From Heyndrickxia oleronia (lineage in GTDB: Bacteria; Bacillota; Bacilli; Bacillales; Bacillaceae_C), in the NCBI RefSeq assembly GCF_017809215.1, contig NZ_CP065424.1:568001-632000 (forward strand): 64,000 nucleotides of DNA, read 5' to 3'. Under the pieces are notes generated by a model that was not told the DNA's origin, searched no databases, and saw only the letters and a list, made by a program, of their open reading frames with translations. Positions 40,619 through 49,260 of this stretch are shown here, piece by piece. The first letter of the stretch is position 1. Each line of letters begins with the position of its first letter. A program made the position numbers and the translations under genes.

Positions 40619-41767
40619 TTGGAACAAAAAGTGGTAATCAATGCAAAAATTTATACTGGTGAAGGAATCATAGACAATGGATTTTTACGTATCGAAGGGG
40701 AAAAAATCTTAGAAACTGGATCGATGAATGCCTATCAATCGAATCCAAATGTAGAAGAGATCGATGCTTCAGGCAAATTAGTGATTCCAGGGATGATTGA
40801 TGTACATATCCATGGTGGCTATGGAGTGGATGTCATGGATGCGGATCCTGAAAAACTTGTTTTCCTTAGTGAACAACTGCTTAAGGAAGGAGTTACCTCT
40901 TTCTTTGCAACAACGATTACTCAAGATTATCCAGCAATTGAAGCGGCACTTAAGTCAGTAAAAGTAGCGAAAGAGTCCGGCAGAACGACGATTGAAGGGG
41001 TTCATTTAGAAGGACCGTTCATTTCTGAAAAAAGAGCAGGTGCGCAACCTCTTGAATTTATCTCAGACCCAGACATCGAATTATTTTTAAAATGGCATCA
41101 TGCATCAGGGGATCAAATCAAATTGGTTACGTATGCACCTGAAAAAAATGGTGCACGTGAGTTTGAAAACATCATGATTGAAAATGGAATTGTACCATCA
41201 ATGGGACATACGGATGCTGTGCGCGCAGAGCTTCTAGAAAGTAAGACGACCCATGCTACTCATTTATACAATGGAATGCGCGGGCTTCATCATCGTGAAG
41301 CAGGTGTTGCAGGGCATGCATTATTATCTTCACATATTCAAGCAGAGATTATTGGAGACGGGATTCATATTCATCCCGATATGGTCAATTTAACATACAA
41401 AATAAAAGGAGCTAAGGGCATTGTCCTTATCTCAGACGCGATGAGAGCAAAAGGCCTGCCAGACGGGGAATCAGAGCTTGGAGGACAAAAGGTAATCGTA
41501 AAAGACGGTGAATGTCGCTTGGAAAATGGCTCTCTTGCAGGCAGCATATTTACGATGGATCAAGCATTCCGAAACATCATTCAATTTACTGGCTGCTCAA
41601 TTGAAGAGGCTGTTCAAATGAGCTCTGGCAATCAAGCGAAGGAATTCGGACTCCAACATAAAGGGTTTCTGAAAAAAGGCATGGATGCGGATTTTGTAAT
41701 CATGAATCAAAATTTACAGGTAGAAGAAACCTATCATTTAGGAAAACAATATAGAAGAGGGGAATAA
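40619..41767 (+). CDS. nagA: N-acetylglucosamine-6-phosphate deacetylase
   Basis: This amidohydrolase of about 382 residues converts GlcNAc-6-phosphate to glucosamine-6-phosphate plus acetate in amino-sugar and wall-sugar recycling. Metal and catalytic residues are visible in Asp-Val-His-Ile-His-Gly-Gly, His-Leu-Glu-Gly-Pro-Phe, Ser-Met-Gly-His-Thr-Asp-Ala, Ala-Thr-His-Leu-Tyr-Asn-Gly-Met and Ile-Ser-Asp-Ala-Met. TTG 40619 follows GAGGTGAT at 40607-40614; a GTG at 40610 lies within that site. It is the first gene of nagA-nagB-nagR, with nagB 2 bp downstream. Confidence 0.95.
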   Translation: MEQKVVINAKIYTGEGIIDNGFLRIEGEKILETGSMNAYQSNPNVEEIDASGKLVIPGMIDVHIHGGYGVDVMDADPEKLVFLSEQLLKEGVTSFFATTITQDYPAIEAALKSVKVAKESGRTTIEGVHLEGPFISEKRAGAQPLEFISDPDIELFLKWHHASGDQIKLVTYAPEKNGAREFENIMIENGIVPSMGHTDAVRAELLESKTTHATHLYNGMRGLHHREAGVAGHALLSSHIQAEIIGDGIHIHPDMVNLTYKIKGAKGIVLISDAMRAKGLPDGESELGGQKVIVKDGECRLENGSLAGSIFTMDQAFRNIIQFTGCSIEEAVQMSSGNQAKEFGLQHKGFLKKGMDADFVIMNQNLQVEETYHLGKQYRRGE

Positions 41768-41769
41768 TC

Positions 41770-42486
41770 ATGGAACTTTTAACTTTTACAACAGTTGATG
41801 ATGCAGCAGCAAAAGCATTTGATATAATAAAAGAAGGAATTGAAAAAGGCAGCATTCGTACTTTAGGTCTTGCCACTGGTGGAACACCATTGAAATTTTA
41901 TGAGAAATTTCGTCAATCTAAGCTAGATGTATCAAATATTTCTACAGTCAATCTTGACGAGTATGTTGGACTAAAGGCAACAGATGAACATAGCTATCAT
42001 AGCTATATGAACACAGAATTATTTTCTCATATGAATTTTAAAGAATCATTTTTACCGAATGGGATGGCAGAGGACCTAGAAAAAGAATGCTTACATTATG
42101 AATCCATTCTGCAAAATCATCCAGTGGACGTTCAGATCCTAGGGATTGGCGAAAATGGACATATTGGCTTTAATGAACCAGGCACTTCCTTTGATTCATT
42201 AACACATGTCGTGGAATTGACAGAATCCACTCGTGAAGCAAATAAACGCTTTTTTGAGAAAGAAGAAGATGTTCCGACCCATGCTCTTTCAATGGGGATT
42301 CAATCCATTATGGCAGCAAAAAAAATCATCCTATTAGCTTTCGGAGCTAACAAAGCTGAAGCAGTGAAAAGAATGCTCGAGGGATCAGTTGATGAAAGCT
42401 GTCCGGCATCTGTTCTGCAAAAGCACCCAAATGTGGTTGTCCTTGCAGATACTGAAGCAGCATCATTATTAAAGGCTCTTTGCTAA
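41770..42486 (+). CDS. nagB: Glucosamine-6-phosphate deaminase
   Basis: This 238-residue enzyme converts glucosamine-6-phosphate to fructose-6-phosphate and ammonia. Conserved blocks are Leu-Ala-Thr-Gly-Gly-Thr-Pro, Asn-Leu-Asp-Glu-Tyr-Val-Gly-Leu (catalytic Asp), Leu-Gly-Ile-Gly-Glu-Asn-Gly-His-Ile-Gly-Phe-Asn-Glu-Pro (active-site His) and Ala-Leu-Ser-Met-Gly. The short length without the E. coli C-terminal allosteric tail fits the monomeric Bacillus form. It follows nagA by 2 bp with AGAGGGGAA as the binding site. Confidence 0.96.
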   Translation: MELLTFTTVDDAAAKAFDIIKEGIEKGSIRTLGLATGGTPLKFYEKFRQSKLDVSNISTVNLDEYVGLKATDEHSYHSYMNTELFSHMNFKESFLPNGMAEDLEKECLHYESILQNHPVDVQILGIGENGHIGFNEPGTSFDSLTHVVELTESTREANKRFFEKEEDVPTHALSMGIQSIMAAKKIILLAFGANKAEAVKRMLEGSVDESCPASVLQKHPNVVVLADTEAASLLKALC

Positions 42487-42550
42487 TAGCTTGGTGAGAA
42501 TCGGGCCCTTCTTTCTTGAAGTAACCTAATAAAAAAAGTGGGGAATACCA

Positions 42551-43261
42551 GTGATAAATAAAGAATCACCGATTCCGATTTATTATCAAATTCAAGAACA
42601 TATAAGAAAAAACATCAAGCAACAAAAATGGAAAAAAGGCGAGGCCATTCCATCTGAGCGGATTTTAACGGAGCAATTCGAAGTCAGTCGAATGACGATT
42701 CGACAGGCTGTACAAGGCCTTGTTGATGAAGGAATTCTCACTCGTAAACGAGGCAGTGGAACCTATGTCAGTAATGAAAAGGTTGAACAGCCACTAAAGG
42801 TAATCACCAGTTTTACTAAGCTAATGGAACAACGAGGGAAGAAAGCGGCCAGTAACATTACCGATTTCTACATTAGAAAGCCAACTGAAACAGAGGCACA
42901 TCAGTTGAACATTGATGCTGATACAGATGTCTATCATATTGAACGAATTCGTTTGGGCGATGAAATCCCGATTGCGATTGAAACCTCAATTGTTCCAGTA
43001 AAATTGGCTGAAGGGCTAACAAAAGAGGATATTCAGCATTCACTCTATGAATTCATCGAAGTGAAAAAAGGCTACCCATTAGGAGATGCGAAGCAATCAA
43101 TCGAGGCCATTGCCGCAAATAAACAAACGGCAAGTCAATTAGACCTCCCAGTTGATTCCCCAATCCTGCAAATAGAGCGTGTCGCCTACCTAAAAAACGG
43201 CGTTCCCCTCGAATACGTCCGTTCTCAATATGCCGGAAGCCGATTTAAATTTTATTTATGA
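42551..43261 (+). CDS. nagR: GntR family repressor of amino-sugar use (NagR/YvoA)
   Basis: This 236-residue regulator has an N-terminal GntR winged helix (Tyr-Tyr-Gln-Ile-Gln-Glu-His-Ile-Arg and Pro-Ser-Glu-Arg-Ile-Leu-Thr-Glu-Gln-Phe-Glu-Val-Ser-Arg-Met-Thr-Ile-Arg-Gln-Ala) and a C-terminal UTRA ligand domain (about 85-230, ending Tyr-Val-Arg-Ser-Gln-Tyr-Ala-Gly-Ser-Arg-Phe-Lys-Phe). It is the last gene of the nag operon and should bind the dre site at 40539-40556, closing an autoregulatory loop. GTG 42551 follows GTGGGG. Confidence 0.94.
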   Translation: MINKESPIPIYYQIQEHIRKNIKQQKWKKGEAIPSERILTEQFEVSRMTIRQAVQGLVDEGILTRKRGSGTYVSNEKVEQPLKVITSFTKLMEQRGKKAASNITDFYIRKPTETEAHQLNIDADTDVYHIERIRLGDEIPIAIETSIVPVKLAEGLTKEDIQHSLYEFIEVKKGYPLGDAKQSIEAIAANKQTASQLDLPVDSPILQIERVAYLKNGVPLEYVRSQYAGSRFKFYL

Positions 43262-43268
43262 TTAGAAG

Positions 43269-43306
43269 ATGTACCTTAGGATTTATTCTTGAGGTACATT
43301 TTTTTG
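43269..43306 (+). terminator. nag operon terminator
   Basis: ATGTACCT (43269-43276) pairs with AGGTACAT (43292-43299), with partial pairing inside, followed by seven T. The stem shares ATGTACCTCA with the terminator at 45664-45696 on the far side of array D. Confidence 0.88.
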
Positions 43307-43345
43307 GGTTAAGTGGGGAATGTGTGTTCAACATGGGTTTTTAGG

Positions 43346-43811
43346 GAAGAATATGTGTAAGAGGTCAAATTTGAGACAGATTTTTATAGGTAAAAGCCGG
43401 ATATGTGTCAGAGGCTGTGTTTTGAGACAGATTACCAAAGGTAAAGGTCAAAAATGTGTGTCAGAGGCCGTACTTGAGACAGATTATCATGGGTAAAGGT
43501 CAAAAATGTGTGTCAGAGGCCGTACTTGAGACAGATTATCAAAGGTAAAGGCCAAAAATGTGTGTCAGAGGCTGTGCATGAGACAGATTATCAAAGGAAA
43601 AAGCGAAAAATGTGTGTCAGAAGCCATACTTGAGACAGATTATCAAAGGTAAAGGCCAAAAATGTGTGTCAGAGGCCAAGCATGAGACAGATTATCAAAG
43701 GAAAAAGCGAAAAATGTGTGTCAGAGGCCAAGCATGAGACAGATTATCAAAGGAAAAAGCGAAAAATGTGTGTCAGAAGCCATACTTGAGACAGATTATC
43801 AAAGGTAAAGG
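43346..43811. repeat. Array D, left part: 52-bp tandem repeats
   Basis: GTGTCAG boxes start at 43405, 43458, 43510, 43562, 43614, 43666, 43718 and 43770, after a weaker first unit at 43355. The period is 52 bp. A unit reads AAATGTGTGTCAGAGGC, seven variable bases, then GAGACAGATTATC and AAAGGTAAAGGCC. The arms AATGTGTGTCAG and TTGAGACAGATT are imperfect inverted copies. The array is cut by the IS256-family element and goes on at 45286. Confidence 0.95.
43804..43811. repeat. Target-site duplication of the IS256-family element, left copy
   Basis: GGTAAAGG is repeated at 45286-45293. It is part of the 52-bp repeat unit. The distance from the last GTGTCAG box (43770) through this copy is 42 bp, and 10 bp from the right copy to the next box, giving 52. 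Confidence 0.9.
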
Positions 43812-45285
43812 AGTCAAGTCCTGGTTTTTGTGTAAAATCACTGGCAAGTACTTTCAACCTTAACCCTTTTATTTTTTTTGCGAAACTTCCATGGATTTTG
43901 AACTTCATATCCGGTAAGGGATGTCAAATGGTTTTCAATTTGACATCCCTTACCGGATATGTGATCATCCATGATGGAAGTTTAGCTGAAAATAATCTGT
44001 TCTATCTTCCACCCATAAGTGCTTTTCTCTTAGCGTAAACCGTATCCTGATATTGCATTAGAACAGCTCCAATCAAGCGAAAAGCCGATTGGGTGTTTGG
44101 AAAAATACGTATGACCCTTTCTCTTCTACGGACTTCTTGGTTCAACCGTTCAAGGGAATTGGTACTACGGATGTGGCATCGGATACTTTCGGGAAAGATC
44201 ATATACTGGATGGTATCTTCGAACCCCTCATCTAATATAGAGAGTGCTTTTTCAAACTTTGGCTCTGTCCCGAACCTACTCATTAGCTCATCTTTAAACA
44301 GACGGATATCATCAATGGTTACTGCTTCAAATACGCGTTTGATCATTGTCTTGATTTCAGCCGAGCTCTTTTTGGGAAGTTTATCAAAGATATTTCGCTT
44401 AAAATGGACATTACATCTTTGCCAAGCTGTCCCAATAAATTCACGCTGTATCGCTTTTTGGAGACCTTGATGGGCATCAGAGATGATTAGTTTGGGAGAT
44501 TGAAGGCCCCGTGATTTTAGCTGTTGGAAGAACTGCCCCCAACTCTCATAACTTTCCGCATGGTCAACACTCAAGCCAATTATTTCACGTGTATTCTTCT
44601 CAGTAATGGCAGTGGCAATATAAACAGCCTTGGAAACAACGCTTTGGTGCTCGCGCACCTTTATATACATAGCGTCAACGAATACGAAAGGGTAGTATGT
44701 TGTATTTAAGGGTCTCTTAGCCCACTCGTTCACAATGGGATCAAGCTTTTGTGTAAGTGATGATACAAACGACTTGGAAATGTTCTTGCCGCAAAGCTGT
44801 TCGACAATATTGGTAACATTCCTAGTTGAAACACCATTGATGACCATTTCCAGCATAGAGAGGACCAATGCCTGGTCACAACGGGCATATTTTTCAAAAA
44901 CGGTAGTTGAGAATTCCCCGTTGCGTGTCCGTGGTACCTTAAGTGTTAAGGTACCGATGCTCATCATAAGATCACGTTCATAATAACCGTTGCGATAGTC
45001 ACGGCGTTCAACAGCTCGTTCATAAGGTGCAGCCTTTAAATAGTCATCCCTTTCTTTTTCCATAAATTCGTTTAGTACTAAGACAACCGCTGATTTTATA
45101 ACCATATCAAGGTTGGAATTTACAATGGCTTCTTTTAAAACATCCAAATTTAGGTTAAACTGTACTTGAGTCATTTTTATTCCTCTTTTCATTGTTTATC
45201 GTGGTTGAAAACAGTGTTGCCAAGAGTGAATAAAATGACTCATTTTTTTTGCATTTTCTTTTTACACAATTATACGGACTTAATC
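43812..45285 (-). mobile_element. IS256-family insertion sequence (1474 bp)
   Basis: The element is bounded by the 8-bp duplication GGTAAAGG. Terminal inverted repeats share AAGTCC, seven variable bases and TGTGTAAAA at both ends (left 43816-43837; right reverse strand about 45260-45281). It holds a single intact transposase gene. An internal perfect hairpin, ATCCGGTAAGGGATGTCAAA (43910-43929) with its complement at about 43938-43957, lies past the transposase stop and likely shields it from outside transcription or ends its transcript. Confidence 0.92.
44002..45174 (-). CDS. IS256-family transposase
   Basis: This 390-residue Mutator-type DDE transposase shows Val-Phe-Val-Asp-Ala-Met-Tyr-Ile-Lys-Val-Arg (first Asp), Ile-Ile-Ser-Asp-Ala-His-Gln-Gly-Leu (second Asp), the Trp-Gln-Arg-Cys-Asn-Val-His-Phe-Lys-Arg-Asn motif and the catalytic Glu in Asn-Ser-Leu-Glu-Arg-Leu-Asn. 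It is full length with no frameshift, so it may be active. ATG 45174 follows AGAGGA; an upstream ATG at 45192 lies before this site. Confidence 0.96.
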   Translation of the reverse strand: MTQVQFNLNLDVLKEAIVNSNLDMVIKSAVVLVLNEFMEKERDDYLKAAPYERAVERRDYRNGYYERDLMMSIGTLTLKVPRTRNGEFSTTVFEKYARCDQALVLSMLEMVINGVSTRNVTNIVEQLCGKNISKSFVSSLTQKLDPIVNEWAKRPLNTTYYPFVFVDAMYIKVREHQSVVSKAVYIATAITEKNTREIIGLSVDHAESYESWGQFFQQLKSRGLQSPKLIISDAHQGLQKAIQREFIGTAWQRCNVHFKRNIFDKLPKKSSAEIKTMIKRVFEAVTIDDIRLFKDELMSRFGTEPKFEKALSILDEGFEDTIQYMIFPESIRCHIRSTNSLERLNQEVRRRERVIRIFPNTQSAFRLIGAVLMQYQDTVYAKRKALMGGR

Positions 45286-45610
45286 GGTAAAGGCCAAAAA
45301 TGTGTGTCAGAGGCTGTGCATAAGACAGATTTTCAAAGGAAAAAGCGAAAAATGTGTGTCAGAGGCCAAGCATGAGACAGATTTTCAAAGGAAAAAGCGA
45401 AAAATGTGTGTCAGAGGCCAAGCATGAGACAGATTATCAAAGGTAAAGGCCAAAAATGTGTGTCAGAAGCCAAGCATGAGACAGATTATCATGGGGAGAA
45501 GCGAAAAATGTGTATCAGAAGCTATACTTGAGACATATAATCAAAGGTAAAGGCCAAAAATGTGTGTCAGAGGTCATACTTGAAGCTGATATTCATCCAC
45601 AAAAACTAGA
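45286..45610. repeat. Array D, right part: 52-bp tandem repeats
   Basis: Boxes continue at 45304, 45356, 45408, 45460, about 45512 and 45564, again 52 bp apart. The last units are more diverged and merge with ATTCATCCACAAAAACTAG, which resembles a box of array B. Confidence 0.93.
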
Positions 45611-45663
45611 ATGTACATCAGACCCAATCAATAAGATAGATTTTATTAAACTATAAACAAAAA

Positions 45664-45700
45664 AATGTACCTCAGATTCCATCCCTGAGATACATTCATC
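45664..45700 (-). terminator. Terminator of the HIT-PP2C-DUF2785 operon
   Basis: AATGTACCTCAG (45664-45675) pairs with CTGAGATACATT (45685-45696), one mismatch. The A-run at 45658-45664 gives the U-tail on the minus strand. Confidence 0.85.
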
Positions 45701-45721
45701 CAATTAACGACTAGCTCCTAT

Positions 45722-46537
45722 TCAATCTGCCACAAAAGGATTGAATTTGCGCTCGATGATCATTAGATCTTCCACTTTTCCGAGTCCTTTTGCAAGTAAA
45801 CCAAATGTAAGGCATCGTATAAAATGTTTGATATTGATGCGTCGAGTCATGGAGATTAGATCCTTTTCTGCTGGTAATTCAATGCGTTCTAGCCATCTAC
45901 ATAAAGTGGAAAATGGAACCTTGCCCGATTCTACCATGGCAATGATAGGAATCGTGATTCGTTCATCCTCTTCCGCATCATATACATGGGGAGCACCATC
46001 GATCAAGTGTAAGAGGCCTTCCCAAAGCTTGGAACATTCATCTAATCCGGTAAAGCGATGGCGAACACACTCATCAATGGCATCTGATATATGTGCTGGT
46101 CCATGCGCCCAACCTTTTCCTTCCACATACGAACGGTAATCCTTTTCTAAGCGGCAATATAAATTTATTCGCTCCAACGCTTGAAAAAATGCAGCTTCAC
46201 CTAAAAATTCTTCCCGATTATCACGGATCAAAATAAGCGCAATGAGTAAAGCGGAAAATGTACGCTTAAATACATGATCTGATTCAGCTTCGCCGATTTT
46301 AAAAAATAGCATATCATCTGATATCGCTTGCTCTAGTAGGATAGACAATTGCGAACCAGTTAAAAAATTTTTCCTAAGCAACCAATTTGCTAGAATGCGA
46401 TAGCCTAATTCATCTCTAACCTCCGCATCTGTTGATCCAAGGACACCAATCACTTGCTGTACGGCTTCAAATTCATCTAGCCCCTTAGGTAGGGCATAGT
46501 CATGACGAATAATTTCATATAGCTGTTCTTTTAACAA
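45722..46537 (-). CDS. DUF2785 domain protein
   Basis: This 271-residue soluble helical protein has Gly-Lys-Gly-Trp-Ala-His-Gly-Pro-Ala-His-Ile-Ser-Asp (about 138-150), the conserved block of DUF2785. The family is common in Bacillus and its role is unknown; the paired His suggest metal or nucleotide binding but this is unproven. TTG 46537 has CAGGAGG at 46546-46552, 18 bp after the end of the PP2C-like gene, so it is the third gene of the operon. Confidence 0.82.
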   Translation of the reverse strand: MLKEQLYEIIRHDYALPKGLDEFEAVQQVIGVLGSTDAEVRDELGYRILANWLLRKNFLTGSQLSILLEQAISDDMLFFKIGEAESDHVFKRTFSALLIALILIRDNREEFLGEAAFFQALERINLYCRLEKDYRSYVEGKGWAHGPAHISDAIDECVRHRFTGLDECSKLWEGLLHLIDGAPHVYDAEEDERITIPIIAMVESGKVPFSTLCRWLERIELPAEKDLISMTRRINIKHFIRCLTFGLLAKGLGKVEDLMIIERKFNPFVAD

Positions 46538-46555
46538 TATAATAACCTCCTGATG

Positions 46556-47361
46556 TTACTTAAGATCGCTAGGTATGCATCCTTCCTTTGAGACATCAAC
46601 CTTCCAAGTAAGGATGGTTGTGCTATCTCTAACATGATGATCTTGAATAGTGCGAGACAGCGAATGAACCATATCTTCGCAGGATAACTCGGTACCACTA
46701 TGAAAGATTTTATCTGGCGTTGAAAAAGGATCACCTGGACATTCTACTAACCCATCTGTTGTTAAAAAGAGGTGATTTGAACCTTTTCGTAATTCTCTCG
46801 TTCCAGTCTATAGCACGGGACATCCAATTCAAATGTATTGACTTGACCAACCCACTCATAAAAATGTCTTTGGTTCAGTTGGTATTGACCTAATGCGGCA
46901 AGTTCGGGATGATGTAAGTAAAGCAGGCAATCTCCAATAGAAAACCACCACACGAATTGAGCTTTACGTACAACAATTAAACAAGCAGTCTCACCTTTTA
47001 CCTCACGACAAGCTTGCAGGCATTCTTCCCCCTGAAAAATATGTAGAATCTTATGTTCTAATACTTTATTAAAATCTTTCTTAACAGCAGGGACTAAAAC
47101 ATCCACAATCTCCGCTTTCTTATTGGTGAATGTTTCAATAACCAACTCGGCACTTTCAGCAGAATAGTGGGCATCAAGGATCATTGCAAATTCCCAATCA
47201 TTCTCTTCATCTACCCAAACGAGGCAGCCATCCTCGTTTTTATTTGAACCAGATGAGGAATTTCCCCCGAAACGCCCTACCGTAATAGGACCTACATTGT
47301 TGATAGTTGGTTCATCGACAAAGTTCCTTTCGCTTCCTACCCAATTAAATTGCTTCATCAT
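46556..47361 (-). pseudogene. PP2C-like protein phosphatase gene with frameshift
   Basis: The upstream frame (from ATG 47361, behind TTGGAGA) encodes Ser-Asn-Lys-Asn-Glu-Asp-Gly and Met-Ile-Leu-Asp-Ala-His-Tyr-Ser, a diverged PP2C metal-site pattern, then stops at 46762. The minus-strand sequence GAATTACGAAAAGGTTCAAAT (about 46783-46803) is one A short. With that A the frame goes on as Gly-Ser-Asn-His-Leu-Phe-Leu-Thr-Thr-Asp-Gly-Leu-Val-Glu (the usual PP2C Ser/Thr-Asp-Gly motif) and Asp-His-His-Val-Arg-Asp-Ser-Thr-Thr-Ile, ending at 46556. Its start overlaps the HIT gene end. Confidence 0.78.
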
Positions 47362-47815
47362 TATTCTCCAAGAGGTCATTTTTGATTCGTTCACAAAGCT
47401 CAGATACTAATTGTTGATCTCCCATCGGAGCATCCGGCCAATCATGAACAGACATCGGTCCCCAATATTCCATCGGTGTGTTCGGATATCGGGGGACAAG
47501 ATGCATGTGGAGATGAGGGACAGAATTTCCTGATACGAGGGAATAAATATGTTCTGCATTTTCCGTACGTAATAAAGCCTTACTCACTCTTGCTATGATC
47601 ACTCCAAAAGCCTTCGCCTCATCCATATTCATATCACCAAGTGTAGGCACATGTCTTTTTAAATCAATCATAATATGGCCTAGATAGCAGGGCTCTCCAC
47701 CATGATCGATATGACCGACATATACATATTCATCCTCGTAAATTGTCTTTCCAGCTGTTTGTATGGTTCCAGCATGCTTATCACAAATGAAACAATTCTT
47801 ATCCAATATCCTCAC
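47345..47815 (-). CDS. HIT family protein
   Basis: This 156-residue histidine-triad nucleotide hydrolase/transferase has the triad His-Leu-His-Met-His-Leu-Val-Pro near residue 102. The N-terminal Cys-Phe-Ile-Cys-Asp-Lys-His may bind zinc, and Gly-His-Ile-Met-Ile resembles the Hint core. Members cleave AMP-lysine or dinucleoside phosphates. The frame opens at GTG 47815; a TTG at 47806 is an alternative. It is the first gene of the HIT-PP2C-DUF2785 operon. Confidence 0.88.
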   Translation of the reverse strand: MRILDKNCFICDKHAGTIQTAGKTIYEDEYVYVGHIDHGGEPCYLGHIMIDLKRHVPTLGDMNMDEAKAFGVIIARVSKALLRTENAEHIYSLVSGNSVPHLHMHLVPRYPNTPMEYWGPMSVHDWPDAPMGDQQLVSELCERIKNDLLENNDEAI

Positions 47816-47963
47816 CCCAACTTCGTATTTTCGGAATTATAACACAATTCGCAGCGGTTTCCTATATTATTACAGCAAACATTTATTTTCAGCCTAACAT
47901 GACATTTCCCGGGAAAGTATGTAGAAGATTGGCAGATAGTTAAATGAGGATATCTAATGAAAA

Positions 47964-48003
47964 AACCTTGTGAGACTCTGGGAAAGAGTGGTCACAAGGT
48001 TTA
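47964..48003 (-). terminator. Terminator of the LysM-NlpC/P60 gene
   Basis: AACCTTGTGA (47964-47973) pairs perfectly with TCACAAGGTT (47992-48001), and an A-run at 47959-47964 serves as the minus-strand U-tail. Confidence 0.85.
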
Positions 48004-48035
48004 AAAATAATAAGGTATAATTGCAAGAATCCAAA

Positions 48036-49076
48036 CTAATTTATAATATATAATCTCTTAAATCCATCAAAATGTGCCTTCCAATAGGAGTTATCTAATG
48101 ATGAAATTTGTACACCGTTATCACTCGCATGAATAAATTGATTATTTCCTATGTATATTCCTAAATGGGATATGCCTTTCTTGTACGTATCAGCAAAGAA
48201 GACTAAGTCGCCAAGCTGTGGTGTATTTATATAATATGAACGTCCGTAATATCCTTCGCTTGATGTACGTGGAATTTGAACTCCAGCTTGATTAAACGCA
48301 TAATAAATGAATCCGCTGCAATCGAATCCAGAAGGATCAGCTCCTGCCCAAACATATGGAGTACCTAAGTATTTTTTCGCCACATCAATTAGCTTTTGAC
48401 TTGAGTAACCTGTTGATGATGACCCATTATTTGGTGAAGTGATTTGATTCGAATTTGAATTAGTAATGAGTGTTTGTCCTACGTAGATTAGATCAGATGT
48501 TAAAGAGTTTAGTTTTTTCAATTCTTCAATGGTCATTCCAAATTCTAAGCTGATTTTTCCTAAAGTATCGCCTGCCTTTACGGTGTAGGTTGGGGCAGCT
48601 GGATTGACATCGCTTGCATTTGAAGTGGAATTTGAACCTGAATTTGAAACGGTTGATTGAGATACCTTCAACGTATCACCAGGGTAGATCAAATAGGAAT
48701 TAAGATTATTCCATGTTTGAAGTTGAGCTAAAGTGATATTATGTAGGCTTGCAATTTTGGATAAGGTGTCGCCTGCTTTAACGACATATGTTTTTACTTG
48801 ATTCTGATCAGAAACAGTTGGTTTGGAAACACTTTGCGATTGATTAGGTTTGGAACTGCTAGTAGATACGATTAAGGACTGATTAAGTAGAATATTATCC
48901 GACTTTAATTGATTCCATTCTTTTAACTTTGCTACAGATGTCCCGTATTTATTAGCAATTTTCCATAAGGTATCGCCCTTTTGAACCTTGTATGTATCTG
49001 CATATACAAATGCTTGCGGAGCAAGGGCGGTTGTAAGGATCGTGGTTGCAGCAACCGACACTAATGGTTTTTTCAC
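48036..49076 (-). CDS. Secreted cell-wall endopeptidase with three LysM and NlpC/P60
   Basis: This is a 346-residue wall hydrolase of the LytE/LytF/CwlS type. A signal peptide (1-26, Val-Tyr-Ala-Asp) is followed by LysM repeats at about 28-71, 97-138 and 164-206, each starting Tyr-X-Val-X-X-Gly-Asp-Thr-Leu, with Ser/Asn-rich linkers. The NlpC/P60 domain (about 228-346) has catalytic Cys253 in Phe-Asp-Cys-Ser-Gly-Phe and His304 and His316. It should cut D-gamma-glutamyl-meso-diaminopimelate bonds in peptidoglycan. GTG 49076 has AAGGGGAAAT upstream. It is divergent from pbpC. Confidence 0.94.
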   Translation of the reverse strand: MKKPLVSVAATTILTTALAPQAFVYADTYKVQKGDTLWKIANKYGTSVAKLKEWNQLKSDNILLNQSLIVSTSSSKPNQSQSVSKPTVSDQNQVKTYVVKAGDTLSKIASLHNITLAQLQTWNNLNSYLIYPGDTLKVSQSTVSNSGSNSTSNASDVNPAAPTYTVKAGDTLGKISLEFGMTIEELKKLNSLTSDLIYVGQTLITNSNSNQITSPNNGSSSTGYSSQKLIDVAKKYLGTPYVWAGADPSGFDCSGFIYYAFNQAGVQIPRTSSEGYYGRSYYINTPQLGDLVFFADTYKKGISHLGIYIGNNQFIHASDNGVQISSLDNSYWKAHFDGFKRLYIIN

Positions 49077-49260
49077 AGCGTATTTCCCCTTCTTTCTCTA
49101 TTATGTCTACTATTCTAGCAAATTTCGCGACCAAGGTACTACTAATTTTTAGAAAATATGAGAAAAGTCCTATCAAATAAAAATACATAGATAATTTTCT
49201 TCATGGATGATAGAGAGAATGAGTATAATAGAATTACGAAAAAATAAGGAGGTCTTTTTT

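Noticed and set aside
44093..44983. Plus-strand open frames inside the IS256-family element
   Set aside because: They are antisense shadows of the intact transposase gene, without start signals.
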